From assembly GCA_001839685.1 (NCBI GenBank), contig MLAK01001370.1, positions 111,311 through 175,310 of the forward strand: a stretch of DNA of 64,000 bases. Reading direction: 5' to 3'. This stretch comes from Tritrichomonas foetus. Lineage: Eukaryota > Parabasalia > Tritrichomonadida > Tritrichomonadidae. Shown one piece after another: positions 49,147-60,000 of this stretch (position 1 is its first letter; each line of letters begins with the position of its first letter). A program made the position numbers and the translations under genes. The notes beneath the pieces are model-generated. The model was not told the DNA's origin, did no database searches, and was given only the letters and a program-made list of their open reading frames with translations.

Positions 49147-50658
49147 TTACACTTCAAATTGTATAACATTTCCTGCCTTTAAGTCTGAATATAATCGATA
49201 AGACAATTGTTGAATATTTATGTCGTCAATGGTTCTCCATTGTTCCATCAATGAACAAAAATCTTCACAATTGAAAAATTGATGAATAGGTGACATTTCT
49301 TCAGGTGCAGAAATAACATTTTGTGATAGTTTCAATAATGTGTTTATAGCAAATTCCGATATTTTTTCACTACAAGAAAATAAAACATTCGCAATAACAT
49401 CTCCATATTCAGCAAATAAGTGTTCAGCATATCCTGGCTCTTCAACATAACATGCGAGATGTAGAATGTAATTAACACCATTTTCTTTTAGTTCATAAAT
49501 TGACCCATCAACAGAAACCACAAAAAGAAGTTTTTCGATTTCTTCTAAAGATATTCCATTCATTGGTCGATTTATGTAAGATGGATCAAATTCTAAAAGG
49601 AGCGATAGAAAATTAAATGCTGATGAATAAACTTTTTGGGAATATTCCTTTTCAATGTCATTGCACTTGTATATAAAAACATTAAATATCTTTTTTGGGT
49701 TAATAAAACGAAGCAAGATTCGAATTTGTTCTGGATCATTTTTTGAATAAACCAATTCAGTATAAAGAACATCAAAAATTCCAACCCAAATTGAATCATA
49801 AGTTATGTCATTTAACAAAAAATTTAAATATTGTAATAATCCAGTATTTGTAACATCATTTCGGGCAAACTGTGAAGAAATAATCATTTCTTTCAAACAT
49901 TCATTGATTGATTTGATGCAAAAATCATGATGGTGATTTAACAATTCAACAAAACTCGTTAATATCAAATGAGTCACGCCATTTTCATCATTCCCACAAA
50001 AATTATATAATAAACGAAGAATTTTAATGATTTTTTTCTCAGATGAATATATTTTTTTGGTTTCATTATCAATTTTATAATCTTTTAAACGAATTATATC
50101 GGTTTTTGGAAGTTTCTTTTCTGAATTTTGACTGAGCATTTCAAGCAGAATCGCCGGAATTGGTGATTCTTTAAATTTCTGATAAAATAAATCTGAATAT
50201 GATAAAACAGCAGTTAAAATTTTGGTTGAAAAATAATATCCAAGTCCATCATTTGGAACATGAAGAATTTCAGCAATTGATTGAAAGAGGCCAAAATTAA
50301 TAATATTGCTGAGAAATTCAGGACATTGGCAAATTGCTATAAAAATAATTTTAAATGAAAATTCCCTGATTTTTTCATCATTTCCGATTTTAATGGAATT
50401 AACCAAAATTTGCAATAATTCTGGATTCTCTAAAAGCTCGAAACTGGCATTTGAATTTGAAGTGTAAAAGTGCATTACTAATTGTAAAGATGATCTCAAA
50501 ATTTCCAAATTCTTCCGAGAATCGCAAATAAGTGATATTTGATTTTCAATATTGAAACAACTTTCTGGAGCGGAATAATTCATACATTTTCTTAAAAATT
50601 CTTCAAGTAATTGAGTTCGAAATACTGTATGGGAAACTTTCAAGTTTGAAGTATTCAT
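49147..50658 (-). CDS. ARM/HEAT-like alpha-solenoid protein
   Basis: A 503-residue all-helical protein without signal peptide or membrane segments. Helical pairs such as IREFSFKIIFIAICQCPEFL, IIKILRLLYNFCGNDENG and EKISEFAINTLLKLSQNVI are armadillo-like. It closely resembles in length and layout the gene at 62344-63831; both end with a similar pattern (a helix ending LF or FEIF, then a long helix pair and a final 'YDLI' or 'YSDL'). They are probably diverged paralogues of a trichomonad-specific family. A scaffold role is likely, but no partner can be named. Confidence 0.7.
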   Translation of the reverse strand: MNTSNLKVSHTVFRTQLLEEFLRKCMNYSAPESCFNIENQISLICDSRKNLEILRSSLQLVMHFYTSNSNASFELLENPELLQILVNSIKIGNDEKIREFSFKIIFIAICQCPEFLSNIINFGLFQSIAEILHVPNDGLGYYFSTKILTAVLSYSDLFYQKFKESPIPAILLEMLSQNSEKKLPKTDIIRLKDYKIDNETKKIYSSEKKIIKILRLLYNFCGNDENGVTHLILTSFVELLNHHHDFCIKSINECLKEMIISSQFARNDVTNTGLLQYLNFLLNDITYDSIWVGIFDVLYTELVYSKNDPEQIRILLRFINPKKIFNVFIYKCNDIEKEYSQKVYSSAFNFLSLLLEFDPSYINRPMNGISLEEIEKLLFVVSVDGSIYELKENGVNYILHLACYVEEPGYAEHLFAEYGDVIANVLFSCSEKISEFAINTLLKLSQNVISAPEEMSPIHQFFNCEDFCSLMEQWRTIDDINIQQLSYRLYSDLKAGNVIQFEV

Positions 50659-51091
50659 CTACTTTATCGAAGAAGTGAAGGGATAAAAAACAGTTATGAA
50701 TTCAATTATTGAATATTTAAGTGGCTGACCACTTTAATTAAATGGTTTATGATCTCTATTCAGTGAATCTAACAAAACTTTTTAAGGAAAAATTCTGAAA
50801 ACTCATAGAAAATATATTTGAAAAATCCCTTAAATTTTTTCTATACTTAAGTATTGATGATCTTAAAACTTTTTGTAATGAATTTAAATAAATTGTAAAC
50901 TTTTTATTTTTCTAAAGGAAATATTATCTTAATATGGAAGTGTACCCTTAAATGAATTGAATCAAATGATATAAATTTAAAACAATTTAGTAATAATATT
51001 TAATATAATATTTAATAATATGAAAATAAAAAATTATACATCACAAAGTGGTGATTAGAATAACAAATAGCATGAGAAAGTGAGCTGAGGC
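50659..51091. other. Intergenic, no gene seen
   Basis: A+T-rich gap between two minus-strand genes. The right part holds the 3' end of the long coiled-coil gene. Confidence 0.45.
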
Positions 51092-54000
51092 TTAGTCAGA
51101 AGATGAATCATCTGAAAATGAAAATTGGGTAATAACAATGTCTGCTTCTTTAGCTTCTTCTTGATCAAATTTCAATTGTTGTAGAAGGTTTTCTGTTTCT
51201 TTCCTTTGTTGTTGCTGGCTTTCAAGAAGTTTCAATATTTTTTGATTCTGATCTTTAAGTAACTTATACTTTTCTTTAGTCAATTGAACTTTTCTCTCTA
51301 ATCTCTTAGTAGTCAGATCTGCTTTTGGTGTAGTGGTTTTAAGTTCTTCTCTTAATTCTTGAACTTGTGATTGAAACTCAACTCTCATTTTATGAATTTG
51401 TGCGGCAGCTTCTTCGCTTGTTTTAGCAAGTTGCTCTTTAAGTAATTGATTTTCTACTCTATTCTTATCGGCTTCATCAGTAAGTAAATCAACAGATGTT
51501 TTACTTTCTTCGAGTTTCTTATTTAATCCAAATATTATTTCATTCTTTTGCTCAATTTGAACTCTGAAATCTGCAATTTGTTCTTGAGCTTCTGCTAACA
51601 ATGTTTCATTCATTTCTGCATTACTTTGAATATCTTTAACTTGTTGTTGAAGAGTTTCAACTTGAATCTTGGAATTCTTATCAAGAGAAATTTGATTAAA
51701 TTGATTTTCATTTTCTAATAATTCAATTTTCTGATTTAATTCATGAATAACTCTGTCTTTTTCTTTCATTTCTGTTAATAAGTGATCTAAGTTTGAACGA
51801 GATTCATTTAATTCACGAGAGAAGTCTTCATGGTTTGATGCAAATAATGAAAGTCTCTTTTGAACCTTTTCTTTCTCTTGAAGAGATTGAGAAAGTTTCT
51901 CTTTAATTTCGGAAAATTCTTGTTCAAATGAAACTTGCGCAGATTTAGTTGTTGATAATTCAGATTGAATATCCGCAATTGTCTGTGTTTTATCATCAAG
52001 TAATCTCTTAAGTTCACTGTTTTCTTTCGTAAGATTCAATTTGTCATCTTGAAGAGAGCTCAATTCCGAGATTTTATTATTTGCGTGAATAAGTTCTTGT
52101 TCTAGTCTGCTCTTTTCTAATTCAATTGATTCAACCATACTAAGTTTATCTTTAAGGTTACTTAACTCAGAAATTTGATGATTGGCTTGAATCAGTTCTT
52201 TTTCTAATTTGTCTTTCTCTTCTTGAATAGTCTCTAATGTGGAAAGTTTAAGTTTAAGACTTTGCATTTCAGCAAGTTGGTAATTAGCCTTAATTAATTC
52301 TTGTTCGATACCATTCTTCTCATTTTGAATAGTTTCCATAGACTGAAGTTTATCTTTAAGTATCTTCATCTTATTAAGTTTAGTTGTGGCTTTCTTCAAT
52401 TCTTGTTCAATATTATCCTTCTGCATTTTAATAGTTTCAAGATCCTGTAATTTTTCTTTAATTTGGTCAATTTCTTGAAGTTTCAAGTTTGCTTTTATTA
52501 ATTCTTTCTCAATATCATTCTTTTGTGCTCTGATTTCTTCCATTTTCTCAAGTTTCTCTTTAAGTTGGTCCATTTCATGTAGCTTAAGGTTTGCTTTGTT
52601 TAATTCTCTTTCAATATCATTCTTCTGTGTTTTGATTTCTTCCATACTTTGAAGTTTCTCTTTCATTTGATCCATTTTAGAAAGTTTTAAGTTTGCTTGC
52701 ATCAATTCCTTCTCAATTTCGTTCTTTTGCGTTTTAATTTCTTCCATTTCTTGGAGCTTCTCTTTCATTCGATCCATTTTAGAAAGCTTGGCATTTGCTT
52801 GACTTAATTCCTTTTCTATATCTTCTTTACGAATCTTAATTTCCTCCATTTCATGAAGTTTCTTTTTCATTTTTTCCATTTCGGAAAGTTGCATATTAGC
52901 GTGATTTAATTCATTCTCAATTTCTTCTTTTTGTTGTTTAAGTATTTCAAGTTCTCGAAGGTTTTCCATAAGAGTTTCCATTTCGGATAATTTGATATTA
53001 GCCTCACTGAGTTCATTTTCGATTTCCTCTTTTTGTGCTTTGGTTTCGTCTAATTCTTGAAGTTTCAATTTCAAATGCTCCATTTCTGAGAGTTTCAAGT
53101 TTGCATCAATAAGTTCTTTCTCAATTTCTCCTTTTTGCACTTTAACTTCTTCTAACATCTTTAGTTTTTCTTTCAATAATTCCATTTCAGAAAGTTTGGA
53201 ATTGGCTTTTAATAATTCTTTTTCAATATTGATTTTTTCTTCTTTAACCTTATCCATTAAATGAAGACGCTCCTTCATTTTATCCATTTCTAGTAATTGA
53301 ATGTTAGCTCTCATGAGGTCTTGTTCAATACTTTTCTTTTCTCCTTTAATTGATTCCATTGATGATAGCTTTTGCTTTAACCTATCCATTTCTTGAAGTT
53401 GCATATTCAATCTCATTAAATCTTGCTCGAGATTCTTTTTCTCGTCTTTGATTGCTTCCATCATTGCTAATTTCTCTTTTAATGAAGTCATTTCGGAAAG
53501 CTGGTAGTTAGCCTTCATTAATTCTTGTTCAATTTGATTTTTATCTTGTTGAACAGATTCCAATAATTGTATTTTCCCTTTAAGAGCTTCCATTTTCGAT
53601 AGTTTGTCATTAGCTTTTTGAAGCTTTTGCTCGAGTTCTTTTTTATTAGCTTTGAGTTCTTCCAATTCAGTCAATTTTTCTTTTAATTCATTCATTTCTG
53701 TTAATTGATGATTAGCTTCGTTTAATTCATGTTCAATCTGTCCTTTCTCTTCTTTGAGGGATTCCATGATTTGAAGATTCTCTTTCAAATTATCCATCTC
53801 AGCAAGCTTTTCGTTTGCTTCAGAAAGTTCCTCTTCAATATTAGCTTTTTCATTCCGCAATATATCAATTTCTGATAATCTCTCTTTAAGTTCATTCATT
53901 TTAGATAATTTGGCTTTGGCTTTATTTAATTCTTGTTCAATTTGATTTTTTTCAGATTGAACAGAATTCATGTCTGCTAATTTTTTCTTAAGTTGTTCCA

Positions 54001-56386
54001 TTTCAGTCAATTGGAAATTCGCTTTCATTAATTGTTGTTCAACATTGGATTTCTCAATTTGGATTGATTCCATTACCTTTAATTTATCTTTCAAAGATTC
54101 CATGTCTTTCAAATTCATATTGGCCTTTATTAACTCTTGTTCAATTTGTGATTTTTCATTTTGAATAATTTCCATATGTTTTAATTTATCTTTTAAGGAT
54201 TCCATATCTTTCAAATTCATGTTTGCTTTGATTAATTCTTGCTCAATTTGCGTTTTTTCTTTTTGAATAATTTCCATTGATGATAATTTTTCTTTCAATG
54301 CTTTCATTTCCGCAAGTTTGATATTTGCCTCCATAAGTCTTTGCTCTAAAGCAACTTTTTCAGTCTTAATAGATTCCATTGAAGAGAGTTTTTCTTTGAG
54401 AGCATTCATTTCTGTAAGTTGGAAGTTAGCCTTCATTAATTGTTGCTCAATATTGACTTTTTCATCTTTAATTCTATCTATTGATGCAGATTTTTCTTTA
54501 AGATTTGAACTAATTTCCGATAATTTTTGAGTGACTTTGGCAAACTCAATATCCAATTTATTCTTCTCAGCTTTAACCATTTCTAACTTCGCATACTTTT
54601 CTTTTAATATATCAAACTCATTTAATTGAATATTAGCATTGCTTAATTCACGCTCAATATTGGACTTTTCCTGGAGAAGTGTACTTAATTCTGTTTGTGT
54701 TTGGGTCAATTGTAAAGCTGTTTCTTCATTCGCCCTTTGAGATTCTTCATTTTGATGCATAAGTTCATTAACTTTTTCTTGAATAATTGCAATTTCACCT
54801 AATCTTTCATTTAATTCGGTATTTTCGGTTTGTAGTTCTGATAAACGCATTTGGGTACTTGACAAGTCTTGATTTAAAGCTAATTTTTCTGTTTTTAGTT
54901 CATTTAACTCTGATTGTATCGAATTTAACTTTTCATTCGTATTTTTCTTAAGTTCTCTTTTCTTTTGACTGATATTTGCAACCCGAGTACTTATGTCTTG
55001 GAATTGTTGTTTAACAACAGATAATTCTGTCGTCATCTGGGAAATTTGATGTTGTTGATCTTTATTTGAAGATTTAAGATCATTGTTTTCTTTTGTGATT
55101 GCATCATTAAGTTTCTTTGTAGTTGTAATTAATTGATTCTTTTTCTTTATTATTGATAATAATTTTGTACTTATTTTATTGAATTTATTTGTTTGTTTTT
55201 GAAGTTGTTGTTGAATTGGATCCATTTTAGCTTTGACTGTGCTTTCTAAAGCTTTTGTTAATTTTCTAAATCTTCTTTGATATCTCAATGTGCTTGTGCA
55301 TGCATAGTTGCTTAAATATTGTTTAGTTCTTTCAAGATCATCAATTGTTGATTCATTTTGTGAAACTTGGCTTTGAGTTATCGAAAATTGTTCATTAACT
55401 TGTTTGAATTGGCTTTCAAGATTAGATTTTTCATTTTCAAGTGTTTTCACTTGATCAGTTAAAGTATTTGCTTTCTTTTGTGCTTTTGAAAGAAGCTTTG
55501 CCATTTTCTGCATTTTTTTCAGAGTTGATTCTTTTTCTTCTTCAGTTTCTTCGATCAACGTTTTAGCTTTTTTATATTTCTGTGTCATTTGAGCTAATGA
55601 TGAGTTAATAGGTGCTTGCATTCGAACACATCTTGAAAGTGTTTCAATTTTATTATTTAATTCGGAAATCTGTTCTTTTGATTCTTCCAATTCTTTCTTC
55701 TTCTTTTCAAGTTCTTGCTGCATATTTTTCATAGCATCTTTTGCTTGCTTGTGCTTTGTTTCAGTGACTATTTTAGAATTCAATTCAGCAGTATGACGTT
55801 CGTCATCAAATTTTTTATTATTGAGAAGTTGATCATATTTTTGACGACTTTCTTCATTCTGTTTTTGCATTTCTTTAATTTTTGCTTTTGCATGCTCAAG
55901 TTTTGCGAGAATGGTTTTTTCATTTTCTTTTGATTCAATTAAATTTCGTGAAAGTTCATGATTTTGTTTTGTTAATGAAATATTGTTTGCTTGAAGTGTT
56001 GAAAGTTGATTTGTTAATTGTGTTTCAAGCTGTGTCTGTTGAACTGTCTGATTTTGCTGAGATCTTCTCGGTGATCCATTATAAATATAATCTGTTGAAA
56101 TCGACTCTAATCTTGTTGTTAATTTTAAATTCTTCTTTTTCAACTTGATGATCTCATTTGTTAGCTGCCCTCTTTCCTGCTGAAGTGACAGGCAAGTTTG
56201 TTCAAGTGCCTTATTAGGTTTGTTTGCGCGTGCTAAGCTTTCTTCAAGTTCTCGGACTTGATCTTTCAAAATTTCGATATCGTGTTGGTAAGATCGAATA
56301 AATTGTTTATATGCAGCTGGAGAAGGATCGATTGAAGACGTATCCTCGTCCATATGGATATTAGATGAATAATTCCGCGTCTTCAT
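51092..56386 (-). CDS. Giant coiled-coil protein with about 26 tandem 34-residue repeats
   Basis: A 1764-residue, nearly pure coiled-coil protein. Residues 1-560 are irregular coiled coil. From about residue 567 to 1450 lies a tandem array of about 26 units, each close to 34 residues (102 bases). The unit has the core EKxxIEQEL, then KANxxLxEM, then xxLKEKLxx. Because 34 is not a multiple of 7, each unit must contain a heptad shift, which sets a fixed long-range period along the rod. The remaining 315 residues are again irregular and end in an acidic serine-rich tail (FSFSDDSSSD). There is no GRIP, motor or membrane motif. Candidate roles are a structural filament of the trichomonad cytoskeleton or a golgin-like tether; sequence alone does not decide. 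Confidence 0.88.
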   Translation of the reverse strand: MKTRNYSSNIHMDEDTSSIDPSPAAYKQFIRSYQHDIEILKDQVRELEESLARANKPNKALEQTCLSLQQERGQLTNEIIKLKKKNLKLTTRLESISTDYIYNGSPRRSQQNQTVQQTQLETQLTNQLSTLQANNISLTKQNHELSRNLIESKENEKTILAKLEHAKAKIKEMQKQNEESRQKYDQLLNNKKFDDERHTAELNSKIVTETKHKQAKDAMKNMQQELEKKKKELEESKEQISELNNKIETLSRCVRMQAPINSSLAQMTQKYKKAKTLIEETEEEKESTLKKMQKMAKLLSKAQKKANTLTDQVKTLENEKSNLESQFKQVNEQFSITQSQVSQNESTIDDLERTKQYLSNYACTSTLRYQRRFRKLTKALESTVKAKMDPIQQQLQKQTNKFNKISTKLLSIIKKKNQLITTTKKLNDAITKENNDLKSSNKDQQHQISQMTTELSVVKQQFQDISTRVANISQKKRELKKNTNEKLNSIQSELNELKTEKLALNQDLSSTQMRLSELQTENTELNERLGEIAIIQEKVNELMHQNEESQRANEETALQLTQTQTELSTLLQEKSNIERELSNANIQLNEFDILKEKYAKLEMVKAEKNKLDIEFAKVTQKLSEISSNLKEKSASIDRIKDEKVNIEQQLMKANFQLTEMNALKEKLSSMESIKTEKVALEQRLMEANIKLAEMKALKEKLSSMEIIQKEKTQIEQELIKANMNLKDMESLKDKLKHMEIIQNEKSQIEQELIKANMNLKDMESLKDKLKVMESIQIEKSNVEQQLMKANFQLTEMEQLKKKLADMNSVQSEKNQIEQELNKAKAKLSKMNELKERLSEIDILRNEKANIEEELSEANEKLAEMDNLKENLQIMESLKEEKGQIEHELNEANHQLTEMNELKEKLTELEELKANKKELEQKLQKANDKLSKMEALKGKIQLLESVQQDKNQIEQELMKANYQLSEMTSLKEKLAMMEAIKDEKKNLEQDLMRLNMQLQEMDRLKQKLSSMESIKGEKKSIEQDLMRANIQLLEMDKMKERLHLMDKVKEEKINIEKELLKANSKLSEMELLKEKLKMLEEVKVQKGEIEKELIDANLKLSEMEHLKLKLQELDETKAQKEEIENELSEANIKLSEMETLMENLRELEILKQQKEEIENELNHANMQLSEMEKMKKKLHEMEEIKIRKEDIEKELSQANAKLSKMDRMKEKLQEMEEIKTQKNEIEKELMQANLKLSKMDQMKEKLQSMEEIKTQKNDIERELNKANLKLHEMDQLKEKLEKMEEIRAQKNDIEKELIKANLKLQEIDQIKEKLQDLETIKMQKDNIEQELKKATTKLNKMKILKDKLQSMETIQNEKNGIEQELIKANYQLAEMQSLKLKLSTLETIQEEKDKLEKELIQANHQISELSNLKDKLSMVESIELEKSRLEQELIHANNKISELSSLQDDKLNLTKENSELKRLLDDKTQTIADIQSELSTTKSAQVSFEQEFSEIKEKLSQSLQEKEKVQKRLSLFASNHEDFSRELNESRSNLDHLLTEMKEKDRVIHELNQKIELLENENQFNQISLDKNSKIQVETLQQQVKDIQSNAEMNETLLAEAQEQIADFRVQIEQKNEIIFGLNKKLEESKTSVDLLTDEADKNRVENQLLKEQLAKTSEEAAAQIHKMRVEFQSQVQELREELKTTTPKADLTTKRLERKVQLTKEKYKLLKDQNQKILKLLESQQQQRKETENLLQQLKFDQEEAKEADIVITQFSFSDDSSSD
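52035..54690 (-). repeat. Tandem 102-bp coding repeat array (about 26 units)
   Basis: Within the long coiled-coil gene the DNA repeats with a 102-base period matching the 34-residue protein unit. Units are diverged at DNA level but keep the protein pattern EKxxIEQEL...ANxxLxEM. The two units near 54090-54270 are the most alike, with the block IEQELIKANMNLKDMESLKD shared exactly, suggesting a recent duplication. Confidence 0.8.
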
Positions 56387-57036
56387 CGAGATTTTAGTTA
56401 TAACTAAACGGTCGGTTTTGAATATTTATTCATACGTTAACCTTTTTATGAAAGATATTTAGGAGATTTATACATTATTCAATTCCTTTTATGTGTTTCA
56501 CTTTTTGAATAATAAAATTGAATTGATTAACACAAATGATACACTAATCTCAATTGAATTTGCGAATTTTTTGTGAATCACTCATATCACTTCATTCTAT
56601 GTCAAGAGCCATAACTATACTTTTGACAACACAAAAGCCAATATTATTGGCGATAAGATTCCAAAATACTCTAGAATTTTCTATAACAACCTCAGAAATA
56701 ATCGATAGTTTATTTTACAAATCCATCACATAATATTATGAAAAATTCCAAATAACTTATTCATAGTTTTAGATAGACTCTAAACATATTAAATTCCCAA
56801 TACAACCCAGTTTTGTAAAAATAATAATAATAAAAAAGCAATAATAATAATAATAAAATTGTAATAATTAAATACAAATATTTATATCTATTATAAAAAT
56901 CACATCAAAAAATTGATTAATTATGATAAATTAATGTTTTTGTATTTGAATTGCATGAGATAATTACATTAATTTTTCATACATAACAGTGTTTTCTGTT
57001 TATGTTTGATTTCCAATTCGAACAAAAAAATTTATG
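56387..57036. other. Intergenic with a perfect 16-bp palindrome near the left edge
   Basis: TTTAGTTATAACTAAA at 56393-56408 is a perfect palindrome lying 7-22 bases upstream of the coiled-coil ATG at 56386. The rest is A+T-rich, with AAT-type microsatellite sequence near 56818-56860. No gene seen. Confidence 0.5.
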
Positions 57037-60000
57037 TCATTTTTGAATTGGATAAGATGGTTGAATTGGTAACTGTTGTTGATGTTGTTGAACTGGAATT
57101 TGTACTTGAGTCTGAACTTGGGATTGGGATTGAGCTTGAGTTGGGGGAGGAGGAGGATTCTGTTGCTGTCTTGTAATGTATAAAGCAGTTACAATTGACG
57201 TAATTTTATGAGAAAGCGCGTTCGAAGATGCAGAATTCATTTCTCGCGTGATTCTGAAGAAGTCGTTCACTGCATTTTTACTTGATGATAGAATAAGTGG
57301 AATTAAAACACTATCTTGTAATTCTGTATCATCAAGATTCAGATTTACAGCAAATGATGCTTTAAACAGCCATTTTGATGCATATTCTTCAGTTGAAATC
57401 ATTAAAGACCTCAAAAATGCATCAATCATAAGATTGTTTGAAACCATTAAATCCCAAGAAATTTCGCTTGGTAAAATAAACGATGCAATTCCATTTTGAT
57501 CAGTATGAATCTCAAGAATGTTGTTGATTAATGCAGGAATTAACAAAGGCATATCTGAACCATATTGTTCGAATTGTTCGAACTCAGAAATATCTTTTAA
57601 TTTAGGCAAAAGATTTGTTTTAATGAACAAATTTTCTTCGTCTGAAAGGGAGCCCTGCTTTAAATTAAGTCGAATTTGACAAACAACTAAAAATGCTAAT
57701 AGTCGACTCAGCATATCTTTAGTAATGAATGATGCATGACCAAATTCATTATAAAGTACTTCTAACGTTGGTTTAGCATATAATAAAAATGCTCTATCGT
57801 TCTTTAAAACATATCTTTTCAGTGACGCCAAAGCAAACCATCGACTTGGATCATCAGATTTCGCTGAATATAGGGTCATTTCATAACGATAAATCTCTAG
57901 TTCCATTTTTGATGTTTCAAACGATTGAATCTCAAATTTTGAATTTAATGCTGATGTGAGTGGTTCAATAGTTGGTGGAGGTTCGTATGGAAGAGTGTTA
58001 ATATCGATAACTTTTGGATGATTGACTTTGTATTCATGATAATGGAATCTTGGATTGGTTTGTTTAGGTAATAAATGTGGAAATTGTGGCATTTTATAAT
58101 TGGGTGGGTAATCAATATCATAGCTTACTTTATGATCAATTAATTTCGTAAGTGATGGTTCTTGAAGACAATTTGCTAAAAGTGGCCGTTTGAATACAAA
58201 TTCTTCAAGGGCATTACTGGCATCAACTGAATAAAGATATTGAATGAAAGCTTTAATGATTTCTACTTCATTGTCAATATATAATGATCTAGATATAATA
58301 TCAATAATTTCTGGAGTGTTTGGTAGATTGAAGTTGAATGATAATTCCATCAAATCGGAATCAAGTTTATTTATCGATTCAGATTTACTCCTTCGATCGT
58401 AATTAATTAAAGTGATTAAAACATAAGCAGCTACACGCATTGGTCTTTTAGGATTTTCTAAATATTTCGCATAATATTTTGATCGTTCTTCTTTTTCTTG
58501 ATTATCAACATTCTTTAAACCAAGAAGTCTCAACCAGTTTGAAACTTGTCCCATTCGATAAATATCAGAAATGTGAATGAAATTATCAGTCATTACAATA
58601 TTAATTAAACAAGCAAAAATGTATTTCGAAATAGCGAAATAACTGGTTGTTTCTAAAATATCAGAAGGCATATTAATTATATATTTTGGTGGTGGAAACA
58701 TCTTTTCATTAAGAAGTAAATCATCAACATAATTAGGTGTTCGGCATCTTAATAAAGATGATGGAGATAAATACTTAATATTGGCAAATTGTAAAATGAA
58801 CTTTTTAGCTTCTGCTGGATCTTTAACCAAATCACTATCATGACTAAAACTTATATCTTCTTCAAGTAAATTTGAATCTGTTGATCTTTCGAGAAAAGAT
58901 CGTAAAAAAGATCTAAAAATGTTAATCAAATGTTCTTCCTTACAATATATCTGTGCACCAATGTCACTTGGAGAAATAATTATTAGTAAACAGCCTAAAA
59001 CAAAAGAACGCGCACATACAATTAATTGATTTGATAAACAGAAACATTGAATTTGTTCAGCAATTTCGCGGCTTTTTGATGGACCTAAAACAGCAGGCAA
59101 ATTTTTGAAATATTGATATTTTGCTGCAGCACAAATCATTTGATAGGCAGTTTGATGGCATTCTTGATGTGATACAAAAGGTAATAAAGTATCTTGTCTG
59201 AAAGGTAAACCTTCTTTACGTAAAGATGGAGGTAAAATGATATTTGATATAAATTTAATCATATTTTCAATCGGTTGAATTTTTGTTATATAGTCCACAA
59301 AAGAAAAAATTAAATCACAAAGTCGGGAATAATCAGAGTCATATTTTGTATTTTTTAAAAAGCTCCAAAACATTTGAACAACACGACTTACTCCTTCAAT
59401 TGAAGGATGTGCAGAACATAAAAATTTAGACAAAATATCAAATGTATAAGCAAAAGGAGGATTGTTTTGTGCACTTTTTTCATTCAATGCAGCCAAAATT
59501 TCATTGAATTGTTCAATTGGTGATTCGACTAAAGTTTTAATTAATGATTCAATTTTATCATCTTCTTTTTGAACACTTCGAGTGAGTTGAGAATTATATA
59601 TAATTGATGAGAAAAGGGGACTCACATTTGAAAGTGCAGTTAGAGTATTTTGATATTCATCAACACAGATTTGTGGATTAAGTCTTACGAAATTATGCAT
59701 GAATTCAGCAGCACGATTATCTTCTGGTTTAACACTAGCAAGAAAGAAAAGGGATGCTTGGAAAAGTCGTGGAATATAATAAGGAAATGTTGTTGAAATA
59801 AAAGCGAATTCTTTGATAAAGGTTTCACGACCATCTGGAACAGTAAGGAATGTAACTAATGCATCAATATAATGATGATCTGTTACATGTTCAGTAGAAA
59901 TTTTTTGGATTGCATTACTCGCTAGATGTTGAACTTCTGCAATTGTTCTTCTTTCTTTTTCTTCCCAATTGCTTAAATAAGTTTCAGGCGCTTCAGTAGC

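Noticed and set aside
53970..54530. Plus-strand frames over the coiled-coil array
   Set aside because: Antisense shadows of the 102-bp repeat; they repeat in step with it.
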